9,669 nucleotides of DNA from Candidatus Methanomethylophilaceae archaeon (GTDB taxonomy: Archaea; Thermoplasmatota; Thermoplasmata; Methanomassiliicoccales; Methanomethylophilaceae): assembly GCA_023230065.1 (NCBI GenBank), contig JALNYB010000047.1:1-9669 (forward strand), written 5' to 3'. The position numbers were made by a program, and so were the translations under genes. The notes beneath the pieces are model-generated. The model searched no databases. It saw nothing but the letters and a program-made list of their open reading frames with translations, and was not told where the DNA came from. This document shows, piece by piece, positions 1 through 6,697 of this stretch. The stretch's first letter is position 1; every line of letters begins with the position of its first letter.

Positions 1-271
1 TTTTCGGTATACAAACGGTGTCCATAACACCGATAGGAGCCTTAGGGTTTTTCACTGCAACACCGTCAACGAACAGTTCACGGTTTCCAATGATCCTCTT
101 TGCCTCTCTGGCGGTGTCACATACACTCAACATGTCCCTAAGGACAAGAACTGCAGGCATGCTGGTCTCAACGGAGTGTGCTCCGGGGGACTGTTTCGTC
201 GCGAAAATCGAGACCTTCCTTTTCAGGGGCCATGACCTTGGCGCTGCCAATCTTTTCATGTGATCGCTCAT
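1..271 (-). CDS. rps4e: Small ribosomal subunit protein eS4, N-terminal 90 residues (3' end cut by window edge)
   Basis: eS4 is an archaeal/eukaryotic protein of the small ribosomal subunit that binds 16S rRNA. The visible 90 residues begin MSDHMKRLAAPRSWPLKRK, matching the family's N-terminal KRLAAP-SWP signature. The segment around residues 52-88 (TAREAKRII, LFVDGVAVKNPKAPIGVMD) is the S4-type RNA-binding fold. The start ATG at 271 overlaps the uL24 stop codon as ATGA, and a GGAGG lies upstream at a good distance, so translation is coupled to uL24. The N-terminus is short: family members I recall carry a basic stretch of about ten residues before KRLAAP, replaced here by MSDH. A start at the second ATG (259) is possible but less well placed. 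The gene runs off the left edge without a stop. Confidence 0.95.
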   Translation of the reverse strand, partial: MSDHMKRLAAPRSWPLKRKVSIFATKQSPGAHSVETSMPAVLVLRDMLSVCDTAREAKRIIGNRELFVDGVAVKNPKAPIGVMDTVCIPK

Positions 272-651
272 TTTTTAGCCTCCTTGTTTTTGGAAAGTGA
301 CTCGACTCTCCATGCATCCTCGGTGTTCAGTTTGGTGATCACTAAGTTCGATGCGTGGATCGGGCGGACAGTGGCTGTACCGTCTGCCTGGTTAATTGTC
401 ACTCCATCTATTGAAACGCGTCCAGTTTTTGTAAAGACCTCTAGGACCTTAGCTTCTGTTCCGCGAATATCTTCATCGCCGCGAAGAACTGCAACGGTAT
501 CTCCTTTGCAGACCCTCGCTGTACGGACACCGTATTTTGCACGGAGATCCTGACTGAGGTGTGCTGAAAGCATTTTCCTCTTCACGTGTGCCGGTGCATG
601 GGCCTGAGCTTTTCTCTGTACCCTTGCTTTACTGCTTACTGTGTTTACCAT
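268..651 (-). CDS. rpl24: Large ribosomal subunit protein uL24
   Basis: uL24 is an early assembly protein of the 50S subunit that binds 23S rRNA. The 127-residue product has the archaeal/eukaryotic L26-like form: a basic N-terminus with RKAQAHAPAHVKRK, then LRAKYGVRTARVCKGDTV and the KOW motif VLRGDEDIRGTEAKVLEV at roughly residues 55-72. ISIDG-like strands follow (RVSIDGVTINQADG), and the C-terminus is lysine-rich. The ATG at 651 is preceded by GAGGTG at six bases' spacing, overlapping the end of uL14, so the start is well supported. Its stop TGA is shared with the eS4 start (ATGA). Length is usual for archaeal uL24. Confidence 0.97.
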   Translation of the reverse strand: MVNTVSSKARVQRKAQAHAPAHVKRKMLSAHLSQDLRAKYGVRTARVCKGDTVAVLRGDEDIRGTEAKVLEVFTKTGRVSIDGVTINQADGTATVRPIHASNLVITKLNTEDAWRVESLSKNKEAKK

Positions 652-661
652 GTTTTACACC

Positions 662-1060
662 TCACACTATTATGTTCGCGGTTGCTGAGATACGAGGCCA
701 CCTTTCGGCTGCCTCTCTTGCAACAGGTCCCTTTATGTCAGTACCTTTGGTCTCTCCAGTCTCAGTTGTGATGACTGCAGCGTTGTCCTCGAAATATATC
801 ATTGTTCCATCAGGGCGTCTCATTGGACGTCTCTGACGTACTATGACGGCATATACGATTTGTCTTCTCATCGCGGGGGTTCCTTTCTTAACGGATGCGA
901 TAACGAAGTCACCGACACCTGCCTTTGGAACTCTCCTAGCAACACCATGATAGTTAGGAACCGAGATGATCTCGATTACCTTTGCTCCAGTGTTGTCGAT
1001 GACATTGAGTTGAGATCCGTTGAGAAGTCCCCTTGTCTGATTTCCAGCAATTCCCTTCAT
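662..1060 (-). CDS. rpl14: Large ribosomal subunit protein uL14
   Basis: uL14 is a beta-barrel 23S rRNA-binding protein at the subunit interface, where it contributes to an intersubunit bridge and, in archaea, the binding surface for aIF6. The 132-residue product shows the family core throughout: [54 protein letters not shown] and FEDNAAVI, ending [15 protein letters not shown]. The ATG at 1060 follows GGAGTGAT, which contains the TGA stop of uS17. Translation is therefore coupled to uS17 with a six-base gap. It is full length, with nothing unusual apart from the compact junction. Confidence 0.98.
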   Translation of the reverse strand: MKGIAGNQTRGLLNGSQLNVIDNTGAKVIEIISVPNYHGVARRVPKAGVGDFVIASVKKGTPAMRRQIVYAVIVRQRRPMRRPDGTMIYFEDNAAVITTETGETKGTDIKGPVAREAAERWPRISATANIIV

Positions 1061-1066
1061 CTTACA

Positions 1067-1399
1067 TCACTCCTTTTTCTCAATTACGACGTACGATACG
1101 GTCTTTGCGATCGGATGGCATTCCATGATCCTGACTGCATCTCCGACTTTAAGTCCGATGCAGGGGGATACATGCGATGAATACCTTGCGGATCTCTTCT
1201 CGTATCTCTCGTATTTTTTCTGATATTTGAGGTAGTTGCGCTCGATTACGACGGTCTTATTCATCTTGACGGTGGCAACTACACCATCGATGATCTGTCC
1301 TCTGACCGACAAACTGCCGTGGAACGGGCAGTTTGGATCATTGCACTCTGAAGTGGGAGGAACGACGTCAATTCCAATGTTTTTAACTTTTGCTGTCAT
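1067..1399 (-). CDS. rps17: Small ribosomal subunit protein uS17
   Basis: uS17 binds 16S rRNA early in small-subunit assembly. The 110-residue product has an archaeal/eukaryotic N-terminal extension with Cys19 and Cys24 in CNDPNCPFHG, followed by the OB-fold core: VRGQIIDGVVATVKMNKTVVIE, KYQKKYERYEKRSARYSSHVSPCIGLKVGD and VRIMECHPIAKT. That is longer than the bacterial protein, as expected for archaea. The ATG at 1399 is preceded by AGGTGA (1407-1412) with seven bases' spacing. The TGA of this ribosome-binding site is also the stop codon of the upstream RNase P gene. It lies between Rnp1 and uL14 as in other archaeal operons. Confidence 0.97.
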   Translation of the reverse strand: MTAKVKNIGIDVVPPTSECNDPNCPFHGSLSVRGQIIDGVVATVKMNKTVVIERNYLKYQKKYERYEKRSARYSSHVSPCIGLKVGDAVRIMECHPIAKTVSYVVIEKKE

Positions 1400-1406
1400 T
1401 TTTATT

Positions 1407-1412
1407 TCACCT
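1407..1412 (-). promoter_or_regulatory. Ribosome-binding site of uS17, containing the Rnp1 stop codon
   Basis: The minus strand reads AGGTGA seven bases before the uS17 ATG at 1399. Its last three bases are the in-frame TGA of Rnp1, so ribosomes finishing Rnp1 terminate on the uS17 Shine-Dalgarno sequence. This supports the uS17 start and tight translational coupling. Confidence 0.85.
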
Positions 1413-1661
1413 AACCTTCTTTATTCTATCTTCTGGTCGGTGTTGAATTTCTATTCCTTTGATGTCTACGTATCTGTCTTGGTATGTGAATCTGAACTCA
1501 TTGCCTGGTTTTGGTACCATTCTTTCAGTTCCGGCCGATTCGATGGTGAACGTGTTTTTGGTCTCGTCGACCACTCTCCCGGATATTCCCGAGAATGGTG
1601 CTGACAGCACTACCACGTCCAGTCCAATGAGCTCAGACCTCATGAATTCCATTCTATTCAT
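1407..1661 (-). CDS. rnp1: Ribonuclease P protein component 1 (Rnp1, Pop4/Rpp29 family)
   Basis: This is a protein subunit of archaeal RNase P, the ribonucleoprotein that removes 5' leaders from pre-tRNA. The 84-residue product carries the Rpp29/Sm-like barrel signature: RSELIGLDVVVLSAPFSGISGRVVDET, then NTFTIE and the late motif PKPGNEFRF. It sits between aIF1 and uS17, the usual position of rnp1 in many archaeal operons, which supports the call. The product is short for the family, with little beyond the barrel. Three ATGs occur in the first seven codons (1661, 1652, 1643). The upstream AAGGTAAG overlaps the aIF1 stop and is very close to the first ATG, so the true start may be 1652. Confidence 0.93.
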   Translation of the reverse strand: MNRMEFMRSELIGLDVVVLSAPFSGISGRVVDETKNTFTIESAGTERMVPKPGNEFRFTYQDRYVDIKGIEIQHRPEDRIKKVR

Positions 1662-1662
1662 C

Positions 1663-1962
1663 TTACCTTACTTCAGTACGGAAGCCCATATCTTCAAGGA
1701 CCACTTTCACTTTTTTCTTGTGATCGCCCTGAAGTTCAATACGACCGTCTTTGCATGTTCCGCCGGCGGCGCATTTGTTTTTCAGTTGTTTGGCAAGGTC
1801 AATGATATCGATATCGTTTTCATCGATACCGTCTATGACGGTAACCATTTTTCCGTATCTGCGACTGTCTACTGAGATCCTAACACACTGCTGTTCACGC
1901 GCGATTTCCTCGCACATGCAGAGTTCTTTAGGTAATCCACATACGGGACAGATCTCGGCCAT
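1663..1962 (-). CDS. Translation initiation factor aIF1 (SUI1/YciH family)
   Basis: aIF1 acts on the small subunit during initiation and helps discriminate correct start codons. The 99-residue product has an N-terminal zinc-ribbon-like motif with Cys5, Cys8, Cys15 and Cys17 (CPVCGLPKELCMC). A SUI1 domain covers roughly residues 25-97, with VTVIDGID, LAKQLKNKCAAGGTCKDGRIELQGDH and the closing LEDMGF. Length fits the archaeal family. The start ATG shares one base with the uL29 stop (TGATG at 1964-1960), implying re-initiation from uL29. A SUI1 gene between uL29 and rnp1 is a known archaeal arrangement. The stop is TAA. Confidence 0.95.
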   Translation of the reverse strand: MAEICPVCGLPKELCMCEEIAREQQCVRISVDSRRYGKMVTVIDGIDENDIDIIDLAKQLKNKCAAGGTCKDGRIELQGDHKKKVKVVLEDMGFRTEVR

Positions 1963-2165
1963 CAGAGTTCTTCCTCCTCCTTCTGGACGGTTAAGATACG
2001 TGCTATGTTGACCCTAATAGCACGAATGATTCCTGGACTGGAGGGTGCTCCTCCCATTGCAGAAACTCCTCTCTCGTGCATAAGATCATTACGAAGCTCT
2101 TTGAGCTTCTGATTGCGCTCTTCAACACTCATGTTCCTAATATCTGCTGTTCTGAGTGAAGACAT
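1962..2165 (-). CDS. rpl29: Large ribosomal subunit protein uL29
   Basis: uL29 is a small helical-hairpin protein near the polypeptide exit tunnel, close to the docking site of SRP. The 67-residue product shows the family pattern: LRTADIRNMSVEERNQKLKELRNDLMHERG in the first helix, a GGAPSSPG turn, and IIRAIRVNIARILTV in the second, ending in an acidic tail. The frame is open further upstream, but the ATG at 2165 is chosen because it follows GGAGG (2175-2180 region) by nine bases and gives the normal family length. The upstream in-frame codons overlap uS3 and show no ribosomal signature. The uS3 stop lies two bases or so upstream. Confidence 0.95.
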   Translation of the reverse strand: MSSLRTADIRNMSVEERNQKLKELRNDLMHERGVSAMGGAPSSPGIIRAIRVNIARILTVQKEEEEL

Positions 2166-2166
2166 A

Positions 2167-2841
2167 TCACTGTGCCTCCTCGGTTGCAACAGATACTGCG
2201 GGTACGACGTCTGCGAAGAGATCCGGAAGGGCCGCAGCAGCTTCTGTCTTGCTGAGAACTTTTGTATCAGCAGGCAGTCTTGCATTAGGCTTCATGATCT
2301 CAACAGTTACTCCGATGATTCCCATTTTCAACTTTGCAGTCGCGTATCCGTGATCGATAAAATTGATCTTGGGTTCACCGCAGAACTTGATGTAGCCCTC
2401 TTTGAACTTCTCTGTTCTGTGTCTCTGACCAGTAAGTTTACCGGCGATTATTATGTGGCAACCGCGTGCGCCCGAATCCATGATCCTACGGACCGTGGAG
2501 TGTCCTGCTCTGCGGAAATGCCATCCTCTCTCAAGAGAGAATGCCAATTTTTCTGCCATTATCTGTGCGTTAAGACTTGCATTCTCAACTTCCTGAACCT
2601 CGATCTGGGGGTTCTCAAAGCCGAAACGCTCCTCGATTACTAGAGTCAGATTCTTAATTGTCTGACCGCGCCTTCCGATGACGAGTCCTGGCCTCTCAGT
2701 TGTGAGAATCACACGGGTACCCATGGGAGTTCTCTGAACGTCGAGTCCACCGAATCCCGCACGGCTTACCTCTTTCATGAGATACTCTTTAAGGAGAACC
2801 CTGCGGATGTTCTCGGCAACGAATTTTCTTTCTGATGCCAT
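2167..2841 (-). CDS. rps3: Small ribosomal subunit protein uS3
   Basis: uS3 lies at the mRNA entry channel of the 30S subunit. The 224-residue product has a type II KH domain with the GXXG loop at residues 56-59 (PGLVIGRRGQTIKNL), then LERGWHFRRAG and the conserved C-terminal domain with GARGCHIIIAGKLTGQRHRTEKFKEGY, ending in an alanine-rich tail. The ATG at 2841 (MASERKFV) is chosen over a longer in-frame option at 2859: GGAGG at 2851-2856 sits nine bases before 2841, and starting at 2859 would place the ribosome-binding site inside the gene. The uL22 stop (2843-2845) is almost adjacent. Confidence 0.97.
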   Translation of the reverse strand: MASERKFVAENIRRVLLKEYLMKEVSRAGFGGLDVQRTPMGTRVILTTERPGLVIGRRGQTIKNLTLVIEERFGFENPQIEVQEVENASLNAQIMAEKLAFSLERGWHFRRAGHSTVRRIMDSGARGCHIIIAGKLTGQRHRTEKFKEGYIKFCGEPKINFIDHGYATAKLKMGIIGVTVEIMKPNARLPADTKVLSKTEAAAALPDLFADVVPAVSVATEEAQ

Positions 2842-2842
2842 A

Positions 2843-3298
2843 TCATTCAACCTCCTCAATGATTACCTCAATATTGGCTGTCTCTTGATTCCACTGTGTA
2901 GCCCTTCCCTGTGCCCTGGGCATATGTCCAGGGATGGTTTGGCCTCTTGCAATGGAGATCGTTGATATTGCCATATTGGATGAGACAAGTCCTTTGTACT
3001 CAGCGTTTGATGCTGCGCTCTTGACGACACCCAAGATTGCCCTAGAGGCTTTCACTGGGTATCTTCCGGGTCCGACTCCTGCCTTATGAGACACACGCTT
3101 GTTGTATCTTTTAAGGGGGACGGGCCTTTCTTCCGCAATTACATCTTCGAGTGCTTTGACCGCTACTTCTACTTTCATTCCGCGAATCATTCCTGCAACC
3201 TCACGAGCGAACTTGGGGGAAACAGGCTGATCTTTAGCGAGTGCTTTAGCCGAGGTATCTGGGTCAGATACTGTTGTATATCCTTTATTAGTAGACAT
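2843..3298 (-). CDS. rpl22: Large ribosomal subunit protein uL22
   Basis: uL22 lines the constriction of the peptide exit tunnel. The 151-residue product has the archaeal/eukaryotic L17-like form: VSPKFAREVAGMIRGMKVE, LEDVIAEERPVPLKRYNKRVSHKAGVGPGRYPVKASRAIL, and the tunnel-facing beta-hairpin with ARGQTIPGHMPRAQGRA near residues 117-135. The ATG at 3298 is chosen because GAGGTG (3305-3310) precedes it by six bases. A GTG at 3307 would place the start within that ribosome-binding site. The gene directly follows uS19 and precedes uS3, the canonical order. Confidence 0.97.
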   Translation of the reverse strand: MSTNKGYTTVSDPDTSAKALAKDQPVSPKFAREVAGMIRGMKVEVAVKALEDVIAEERPVPLKRYNKRVSHKAGVGPGRYPVKASRAILGVVKSAASNAEYKGLVSSNMAISTISIARGQTIPGHMPRAQGRATQWNQETANIEVIIEEVE

Positions 3299-3304
3299 TT
3301 TTGA

Positions 3305-3310
3305 CACCTC
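3305..3310 (-). promoter_or_regulatory. Ribosome-binding site that sets the uL22 start
   Basis: The minus strand carries GAGGTG directly after the uS19 stop codon (3309-3311, overlapping) and six bases before ATG 3298. The in-frame GTG at 3307 is part of this motif, so it is not the likely initiator. Confidence 0.8.
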
Positions 3311-3776
3311 ACTTCAGCGGCATGAACTTCGAAGATCTAGTAGCACCGACACCGGGTCCTGAATGCTGTGGGGTCTTTCTGTTCATGACGAACTCACCTA
3401 GGTAACATCCAATCATTTCAGGCTTAATCTCGATATCTTTGAATTCTTTTCCGTTGTATACACTTACGGTCTTTCCTACGAACACTGGAATTACAGGAAG
3501 ATCCCTTCTGTGGGTCCTGATAACACCTGAGTTCTCCTCTTTGAGTTCATCAAACAGGAACTGTTGCTCGTAGTTCAGTCCACGGAGATAGGTCCTTCTA
3601 GCCCTTGACGGGAGAAGTCCGAGTATCTCGTCGAACGACATTTTGAGAAGCTCTTCCATAGTAAATCCGCGGTACAGGAACTCCTTCTTCCTCCTTGCCT
3701 GGATTGCCGATGCCTTCTTCCTGGATTTTCTCCTGGTGGCTTTTGCCGATCCTGCAATTATTTTCTTCTTTGCCAT
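3309..3776 (-). CDS. rps19: Small ribosomal subunit protein uS19
   Basis: uS19 sits in the head of the 30S subunit and contacts uS13 and tRNA-proximal rRNA. The 155-residue product is the archaeal/eukaryotic S15-like form: a lysine/arginine-rich N-terminus (about residues 1-32), FLYRGFTMEELLKMSFDEILGLLPSRARR, then THRRDLPVIPVFVGKTVSVYNGKEF, EMIGCYLGEFVMNRKTPQHSGPG and the closing SSKFMPLK. The ATG at 3776 gives MAKKK and lies five bases from GGAGTGA. The in-frame GTG at 3785 overlaps that site and is rejected. The uL2 stop is inside the same ribosome-binding site. Confidence 0.97.
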   Translation of the reverse strand: MAKKKIIAGSAKATRRKSRKKASAIQARRKKEFLYRGFTMEELLKMSFDEILGLLPSRARRTYLRGLNYEQQFLFDELKEENSGVIRTHRRDLPVIPVFVGKTVSVYNGKEFKDIEIKPEMIGCYLGEFVMNRKTPQHSGPGVGATRSSKFMPLK

Positions 3777-3781
3777 TGGAA

Positions 3782-3788
3782 TCACTCC
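3782..3788 (-). promoter_or_regulatory. Ribosome-binding site of uS19, containing the uL2 stop codon
   Basis: GGAGTGA on the minus strand ends in the TGA that terminates uL2 and stands five bases before the uS19 ATG at 3776. It decides the start against the GTG at 3785 and links termination of uL2 with initiation of uS19. Confidence 0.85.
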
Positions 3789-4474
3789 TTCCTTTTCTTA
3801 GGCGCAATAAATCCTGCTTTCTGACCAGTAGGTGCGTTCCTTCCGATACAGTTCGGTCCTCCGACATGCGGATGACTTCCTCCACCGTGGGGGTGATCTA
3901 CTGCGTTCATCGCGACTCCGCTCGTCTTCTTGTTGGCTTTGGATCTTGACCTGAGTGTCAGGTAATTCTTTCCTGCCTTTGCGAGTGGTTTATCTGTTCT
4001 TCCTCCACCTGCGACTACACCGATTGCAGCACGACAGTTGGGGTTAAATTCTTTGATTGCTCCTGAGGGCATAAGAACCATTACGGTGCTTCCTCTGCTC
4101 ACAACTGTTCCAGAAGTTCCCGCTGTTTTGATGAATTTACCTCCATCTCCAGGCTTCCCCTCTATGTTGTGAATAAAAGTTCCTTCTGCAATCTTAGACA
4201 ATGTTGAAATGTTTCCAGCTTTGATCTTATCGCTTCCGACAACGATCGTCTGACCGACCTTTGTTCCTTCGACGGCGAGCTGATAATCAGTTTTTCCATT
4301 GAAATCGATGACTGCTAACGGACTTGTCCTTCCAGGTGCTTGAATCAGATCTTTTATAGTTCCCTCGCCCTCATCGAACGCCGGCAATTTGACATCGTCA
4401 ACATGCCTGTGGCTGGGGGAAAGGTAATGGGGGCCTGCGCGACCCCTTCTCTGTGGTATTAATCTCTTTGCCAT
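3782..4474 (-). CDS. rpl2: Large ribosomal subunit protein uL2
   Basis: uL2 is essential for subunit association and for peptidyl-transferase centre assembly. The 230-residue product shows the N-terminal OB domain (RLIPQRRGRAGP, AVIDFNGKTDYQLAVEGTKVGQ), the KOW/SH3-like domain with GDGGKFIKTAGTSGTVVSRG, and the C-terminal conserved loop AMNAVDHPHGGG. The histidines His194 and His196 in that loop correspond to the family's peptidyl-transferase-proximal motif. The ATG at 4474 follows GGTGA (4481-4485) by six bases, so the in-frame GTG at 4480 is rejected. Length is normal for archaeal uL2. Confidence 0.98.
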   Translation of the reverse strand: MAKRLIPQRRGRAGPHYLSPSHRHVDDVKLPAFDEGEGTIKDLIQAPGRTSPLAVIDFNGKTDYQLAVEGTKVGQTIVVGSDKIKAGNISTLSKIAEGTFIHNIEGKPGDGGKFIKTAGTSGTVVSRGSTVMVLMPSGAIKEFNPNCRAAIGVVAGGGRTDKPLAKAGKNYLTLRSRSKANKKTSGVAMNAVDHPHGGGSHPHVGGPNCIGRNAPTGQKAGFIAPKKRKE

Positions 4475-4480
4475 GTTCAC

Positions 4481-4485
4481 TCACC
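4481..4485 (-). promoter_or_regulatory. Ribosome-binding site that sets the uL2 start
   Basis: AAGGTGAG follows the TAA stop of uL23, and GGTGA lies six bases before ATG 4474. The in-frame GTG at 4480 touches the motif and cannot be read efficiently from it. Confidence 0.75.
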
Positions 4486-4767
4486 TTAGAATACTCCGAC
4501 CCTCATTCCAACATCCTCTGCAGAATAGCCTTCTGACAGTTTGATGATAGCGTGTTTGCCGTCTTTCTGAATTCTAGTCCAAACCTGATCGACCTTGACC
4601 TCGAAACGCTCTTCGAACGCGACTTTTACATCGATCTTGCTTGCGTCCCTGTGGACAATAAATTCGATCTTGTTTCCGTCCTTGAACTTCTGTTTGGGTG
4701 TACCAGACAGGAAGTTGAGTGACTTCTCTGTGACGAACGGTCTGATAAGGATATCGCTCTGCTTCAT
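4486..4767 (-). CDS. rpl23: Large ribosomal subunit protein uL23
   Basis: uL23 is located at the exit of the peptide tunnel and is a docking point for SRP. The 93-residue product begins MKQSDILIRPFVTEKSLNFL, the classic uL23 opening, and continues with NKIEFIVHRDASKIDVKVAFEERFEVKVDQVWT and DVGMRVGVF at the C-terminus. The ATG at 4767 overlaps the uL4 stop as ATGA, and GGAG (4778-4781) is ten bases upstream. An in-frame GTG at 4776 would be only one base from that site, so it is rejected. The internal LSGTPKQKFKDG segment is a little more extended than in short archaeal homologues I recall. The stop is TAA. Confidence 0.96.
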   Translation of the reverse strand: MKQSDILIRPFVTEKSLNFLSGTPKQKFKDGNKIEFIVHRDASKIDVKVAFEERFEVKVDQVWTRIQKDGKHAIIKLSEGYSAEDVGMRVGVF

Positions 4768-5534
4768 TGTGTCCACTCTCCAATCTGTGCGATTGCGGAT
4801 TTAGTATAGACAACAAGTCTGCCTGCATCTCCTCCAGGTGCGAGAATACTAGCATTGAGTGTGCTAACTGTCTCTATTTCGACTCCGGGAAGGTTTGAAG
4901 CTCCCTTGAATACAGGTACTTTTCTATCTACTACTACAATTAGAATAGATACTGGTGTTCTGTATTTTCTGTTTCTCATTGTACCTCTTCCTGCACGGAT
5001 CTTGGTTCCTTCTTTTGCACGCTCGACATCATAACCGATTCCGATTGCATCGAAGATACCGTTGATCTGAGATGTGCTCATTACATTCTGGAAATCGTCC
5101 TCAATGACGATCGGGAATGAAACGGAGTCGTCGAACTGGTGTCCACGCTCTTTTACACACTCTGCACATGCTGTTGCTGCGAGTGCAGAACAGCGTGCGA
5201 TCTTGAGTTCTTTTCTGTTGACTTTCTGTGCCCATATTCTCTCAGGAACTGGTGGATGCGCTCTTCTACCGGAGACGTTGTTTGGCGACTCGGTAGCTTT
5301 CTTTCCATCATGAACCCTCTGAACACGCGCTACTCCGCGACCTTTTCCCCATGTTTTGACGGAATGTCTCATTCCAGCCCTTGGTCCTGGTCCGTATGGC
5401 TGCCTTGAATTGGCAGATGCGGCAAGAATTGCCTTTTTGATAATATCTGGCCTGTATGGGGTAGAGAATGCTTCAGGGACATCGACTGTTCCGGAGACCT
5501 CTCCTTTGACAGAATAAACATTTGTCTGTGTCAT
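4764..5534 (-). CDS. rpl4: Large ribosomal subunit protein uL4
   Basis: uL4 binds 23S rRNA domain I, and its extended loop lines the peptide tunnel constriction with uL22. The 256-residue product shows the archaeal/eukaryotic pattern: VYSVKGEVSGTVDVPEAFSTPYRPDIIKKA, the basic loop at about residues 45-95 (GPRAGMRHSVKTWGKGRGVARV and SGRRAHPPVPERIW), then KVNRKELKIARCSALAATA and GRGTMRNRKYRTPVSILIVV, ending GGDAGRLVVYTKSAIAQIGEW. It starts five bases after the uL3 stop, with a G-rich run (AGGGGG) about ten bases upstream of the ATG. Its stop overlaps the uL23 start. In bacteria uL4 autoregulates the S10 operon; whether it does so here is unknown. Confidence 0.97.
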   Translation of the reverse strand: MTQTNVYSVKGEVSGTVDVPEAFSTPYRPDIIKKAILAASANSRQPYGPGPRAGMRHSVKTWGKGRGVARVQRVHDGKKATESPNNVSGRRAHPPVPERIWAQKVNRKELKIARCSALAATACAECVKERGHQFDDSVSFPIVIEDDFQNVMSTSQINGIFDAIGIGYDVERAKEGTKIRAGRGTMRNRKYRTPVSILIVVVDRKVPVFKGASNLPGVEIETVSTLNASILAPGGDAGRLVVYTKSAIAQIGEWTQ

Positions 5535-5539
5535 CTACT

Positions 5540-6538
5540 TCATGCCCCCTGCTTGGATTCGGTAGATACATATGTGACATCAGGTGCCGATGTATCTGCC
5601 TTCTTAGGTGCTCTTGTTGCATCTCTGAATCTGATAAGTCTCTTTGTAGGTCCGGGTACGGATCCTTTTACAAGAACGTATGCGTTCCTGATCTCACCGT
5701 AGTTGATGAAACCACCCTTGGGGTTGACTTCAGCTCCTTCTGTTCCTACCTTAACTACTTTCTTGTTACACTCGGTCCTTTGGTGATATCCCATCTGACC
5801 TGATGCTGGAACTGTGCTTCTTACATATCCAGGTCTCTTTGGACCCATGTTACCGATTCCGCGGCGGTGCTTGCTGTTCCTGTGGGACAGAAGCTTGACT
5901 CCCCAACGTTTGGTAACTCCTTGGAAACCCTTTCCTTTTGTGATCGCAATAACATCTATGAACGCACCTTCCACAGCGAAATCTGTAACTACTACATCTT
6001 TGCCGAGAATTCCTTTAGCATAAGCAATCCTCTCAGGAATTGTTCCGCCACCGATTCTGAGCTCCATGATGTCGGGGACCTTCTTGGGTACTCCCGTTAC
6101 CAGTTTGGGCTGGGTGTATGCAAGAACACGAACATCCTCAACATCGAGGTCGTTGTATCTTTCAAAGGAAGCCTCAGTGTGATTCTTCGGAACATTCAGT
6201 CTCTTCGACAGGAGTGGTTCGAGGTCTTGTGCCCAAACTTCGCCTGCGGTCTTCAGACCGACAATGCTATTCTCATAAAATCTTACTGCTGCAATCTTCA
6301 TCGGAGGGACTTCGATAACTGTTACGGGAACCTGTAATTCCATTCCGGAAGTGGTACTCTTAACTCTCTTGTCCACGACGAATGCGTGTGTCATTCCTGC
6401 CTTATAACCTGCGAATCCCTGAATTTTAGGGGCTCCGCTGATCTCTGGCCACGAGTCGAGCCTTGGTGTCTGCGACTGCGCTCTCTTCCTAGGACCATAT
6501 GCCCTAGATCCTCTCTTTGGACGTCTTCTTTGTGACAT
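5540..6538 (-). CDS. rpl3: Large ribosomal subunit protein uL3
   Basis: uL3 is an early-assembling 50S protein reaching toward the peptidyl-transferase centre. The 332-residue product has the archaeal/eukaryotic form. It has a basic N-terminal extension (RRRPKRGSRAYGPRKRAQSQTPR), then GFAGYKAGMTHAFVVD (about residues 41-56) and the central beta-barrel. The signature region with GKGFQGVTKRWG (202-213), HRNSKHRRGIGNMGP (219-233) and SGQMGYHQRTECNK (246-259) follows. The last 30 residues or so look poorly conserved. It is the first gene of the ribosomal operon and follows a 253-base gap with a strong TATA box. Only a weak GTGTGA-like element precedes the ATG, and it lies within an inverted repeat. 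Confidence 0.98.
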   Translation of the reverse strand: MSQRRRPKRGSRAYGPRKRAQSQTPRLDSWPEISGAPKIQGFAGYKAGMTHAFVVDKRVKSTTSGMELQVPVTVIEVPPMKIAAVRFYENSIVGLKTAGEVWAQDLEPLLSKRLNVPKNHTEASFERYNDLDVEDVRVLAYTQPKLVTGVPKKVPDIMELRIGGGTIPERIAYAKGILGKDVVVTDFAVEGAFIDVIAITKGKGFQGVTKRWGVKLLSHRNSKHRRGIGNMGPKRPGYVRSTVPASGQMGYHQRTECNKKVVKVGTEGAEVNPKGGFINYGEIRNAYVLVKGSVPGPTKRLIRFRDATRAPKKADTSAPDVTYVSTESKQGA

Positions 6539-6541
6539 ATT

Positions 6542-6557
6542 TCACACATGCCTGTGA
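6542..6557 (-). other. Inverted repeat just before the uL3 start, possible hairpin enclosing its SD-like element
   Basis: The transcribed strand reads TCACA-GGCATG-TGTGA, a perfect 5-bp inverted repeat with a six-base loop, ending three bases before the uL3 ATG (6538). The 3' arm contains the only SD-like element (GTGTGA) of this gene, so folding could hide it. The repeat is seen directly; the regulatory role is inferred. Confidence 0.5.
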
Positions 6558-6624
6558 GGGTATCTTCGCTAACCTCGCAATGTATTTCGACGAACGTCTT
6601 GATGTTCCGACCGTGACGCCGTAT

Positions 6625-6648
6625 TCATCTCGAAAAATTTCGATATGA
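6625..6648 (-). repeat. Imperfect 24-bp palindrome in the uL3 leader
   Basis: The plus strand reads TCAT-c-TCGAAA-AA-TTTCGA-t-ATGA: two nested arms with one mismatched pair. As RNA it could form a stem capped by an AU-rich loop; as DNA it could be a dimer-binding site about 90 bases downstream of the TATA box. No gene explains it. Confidence 0.55.
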
Positions 6649-6677
6649 GTTGAACTTGGGATACGAGTGCATTGCCC

Positions 6678-6697
6678 ATTGCGTCTGGTCAGACAAT
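6678..6697 (-). other. Inverted repeat near the presumed 5' end of the uL3 transcript
   Basis: On the minus strand ATTGTCT, a GACC loop and AGAC(GC)AAT can pair as a stem of seven base pairs with a two-base bulge on the 3' side. It would lie within the first 35 or so nucleotides of the transcript predicted from the TATA box at 6731-6740. Confidence 0.4.

Noticed and set aside
2166..2285. 40-residue N-terminal extension of uL29
   Set aside because: The extension overlaps uS3, has no ribosomal signature, and a strong GGAGG with correct spacing marks ATG 2165.
2113..2643. Plus-strand 176-codon reading frame
   Set aside because: It lies antisense to uS3 and uL29, whose protein signatures are unambiguous; the antisense product has no recognisable pattern and no promoter.
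5867..6337. Plus-strand 156-codon reading frame
   Set aside because: It is antisense to the conserved centre of uL3, with a cysteine-rich, family-less translation typical of a shadow frame.
1..6538. Anything accessory hidden in the ribosomal operon, such as an inserted gene, intein or mobile element
   Set aside because: All genes are in canonical order, full length (except the edge-cut eS4) and separated by at most about 14 bases, which leaves no room for inserts. aIF1 and rnp1 between uL29 and uS17 are a known archaeal arrangement.
6589..6598. GACGAACGTC short inverted repeat in the uL3 leader
   Set aside because: Four-base arms with a two-base centre are expected by chance in a region this size, and the RNA loop would be too tight.
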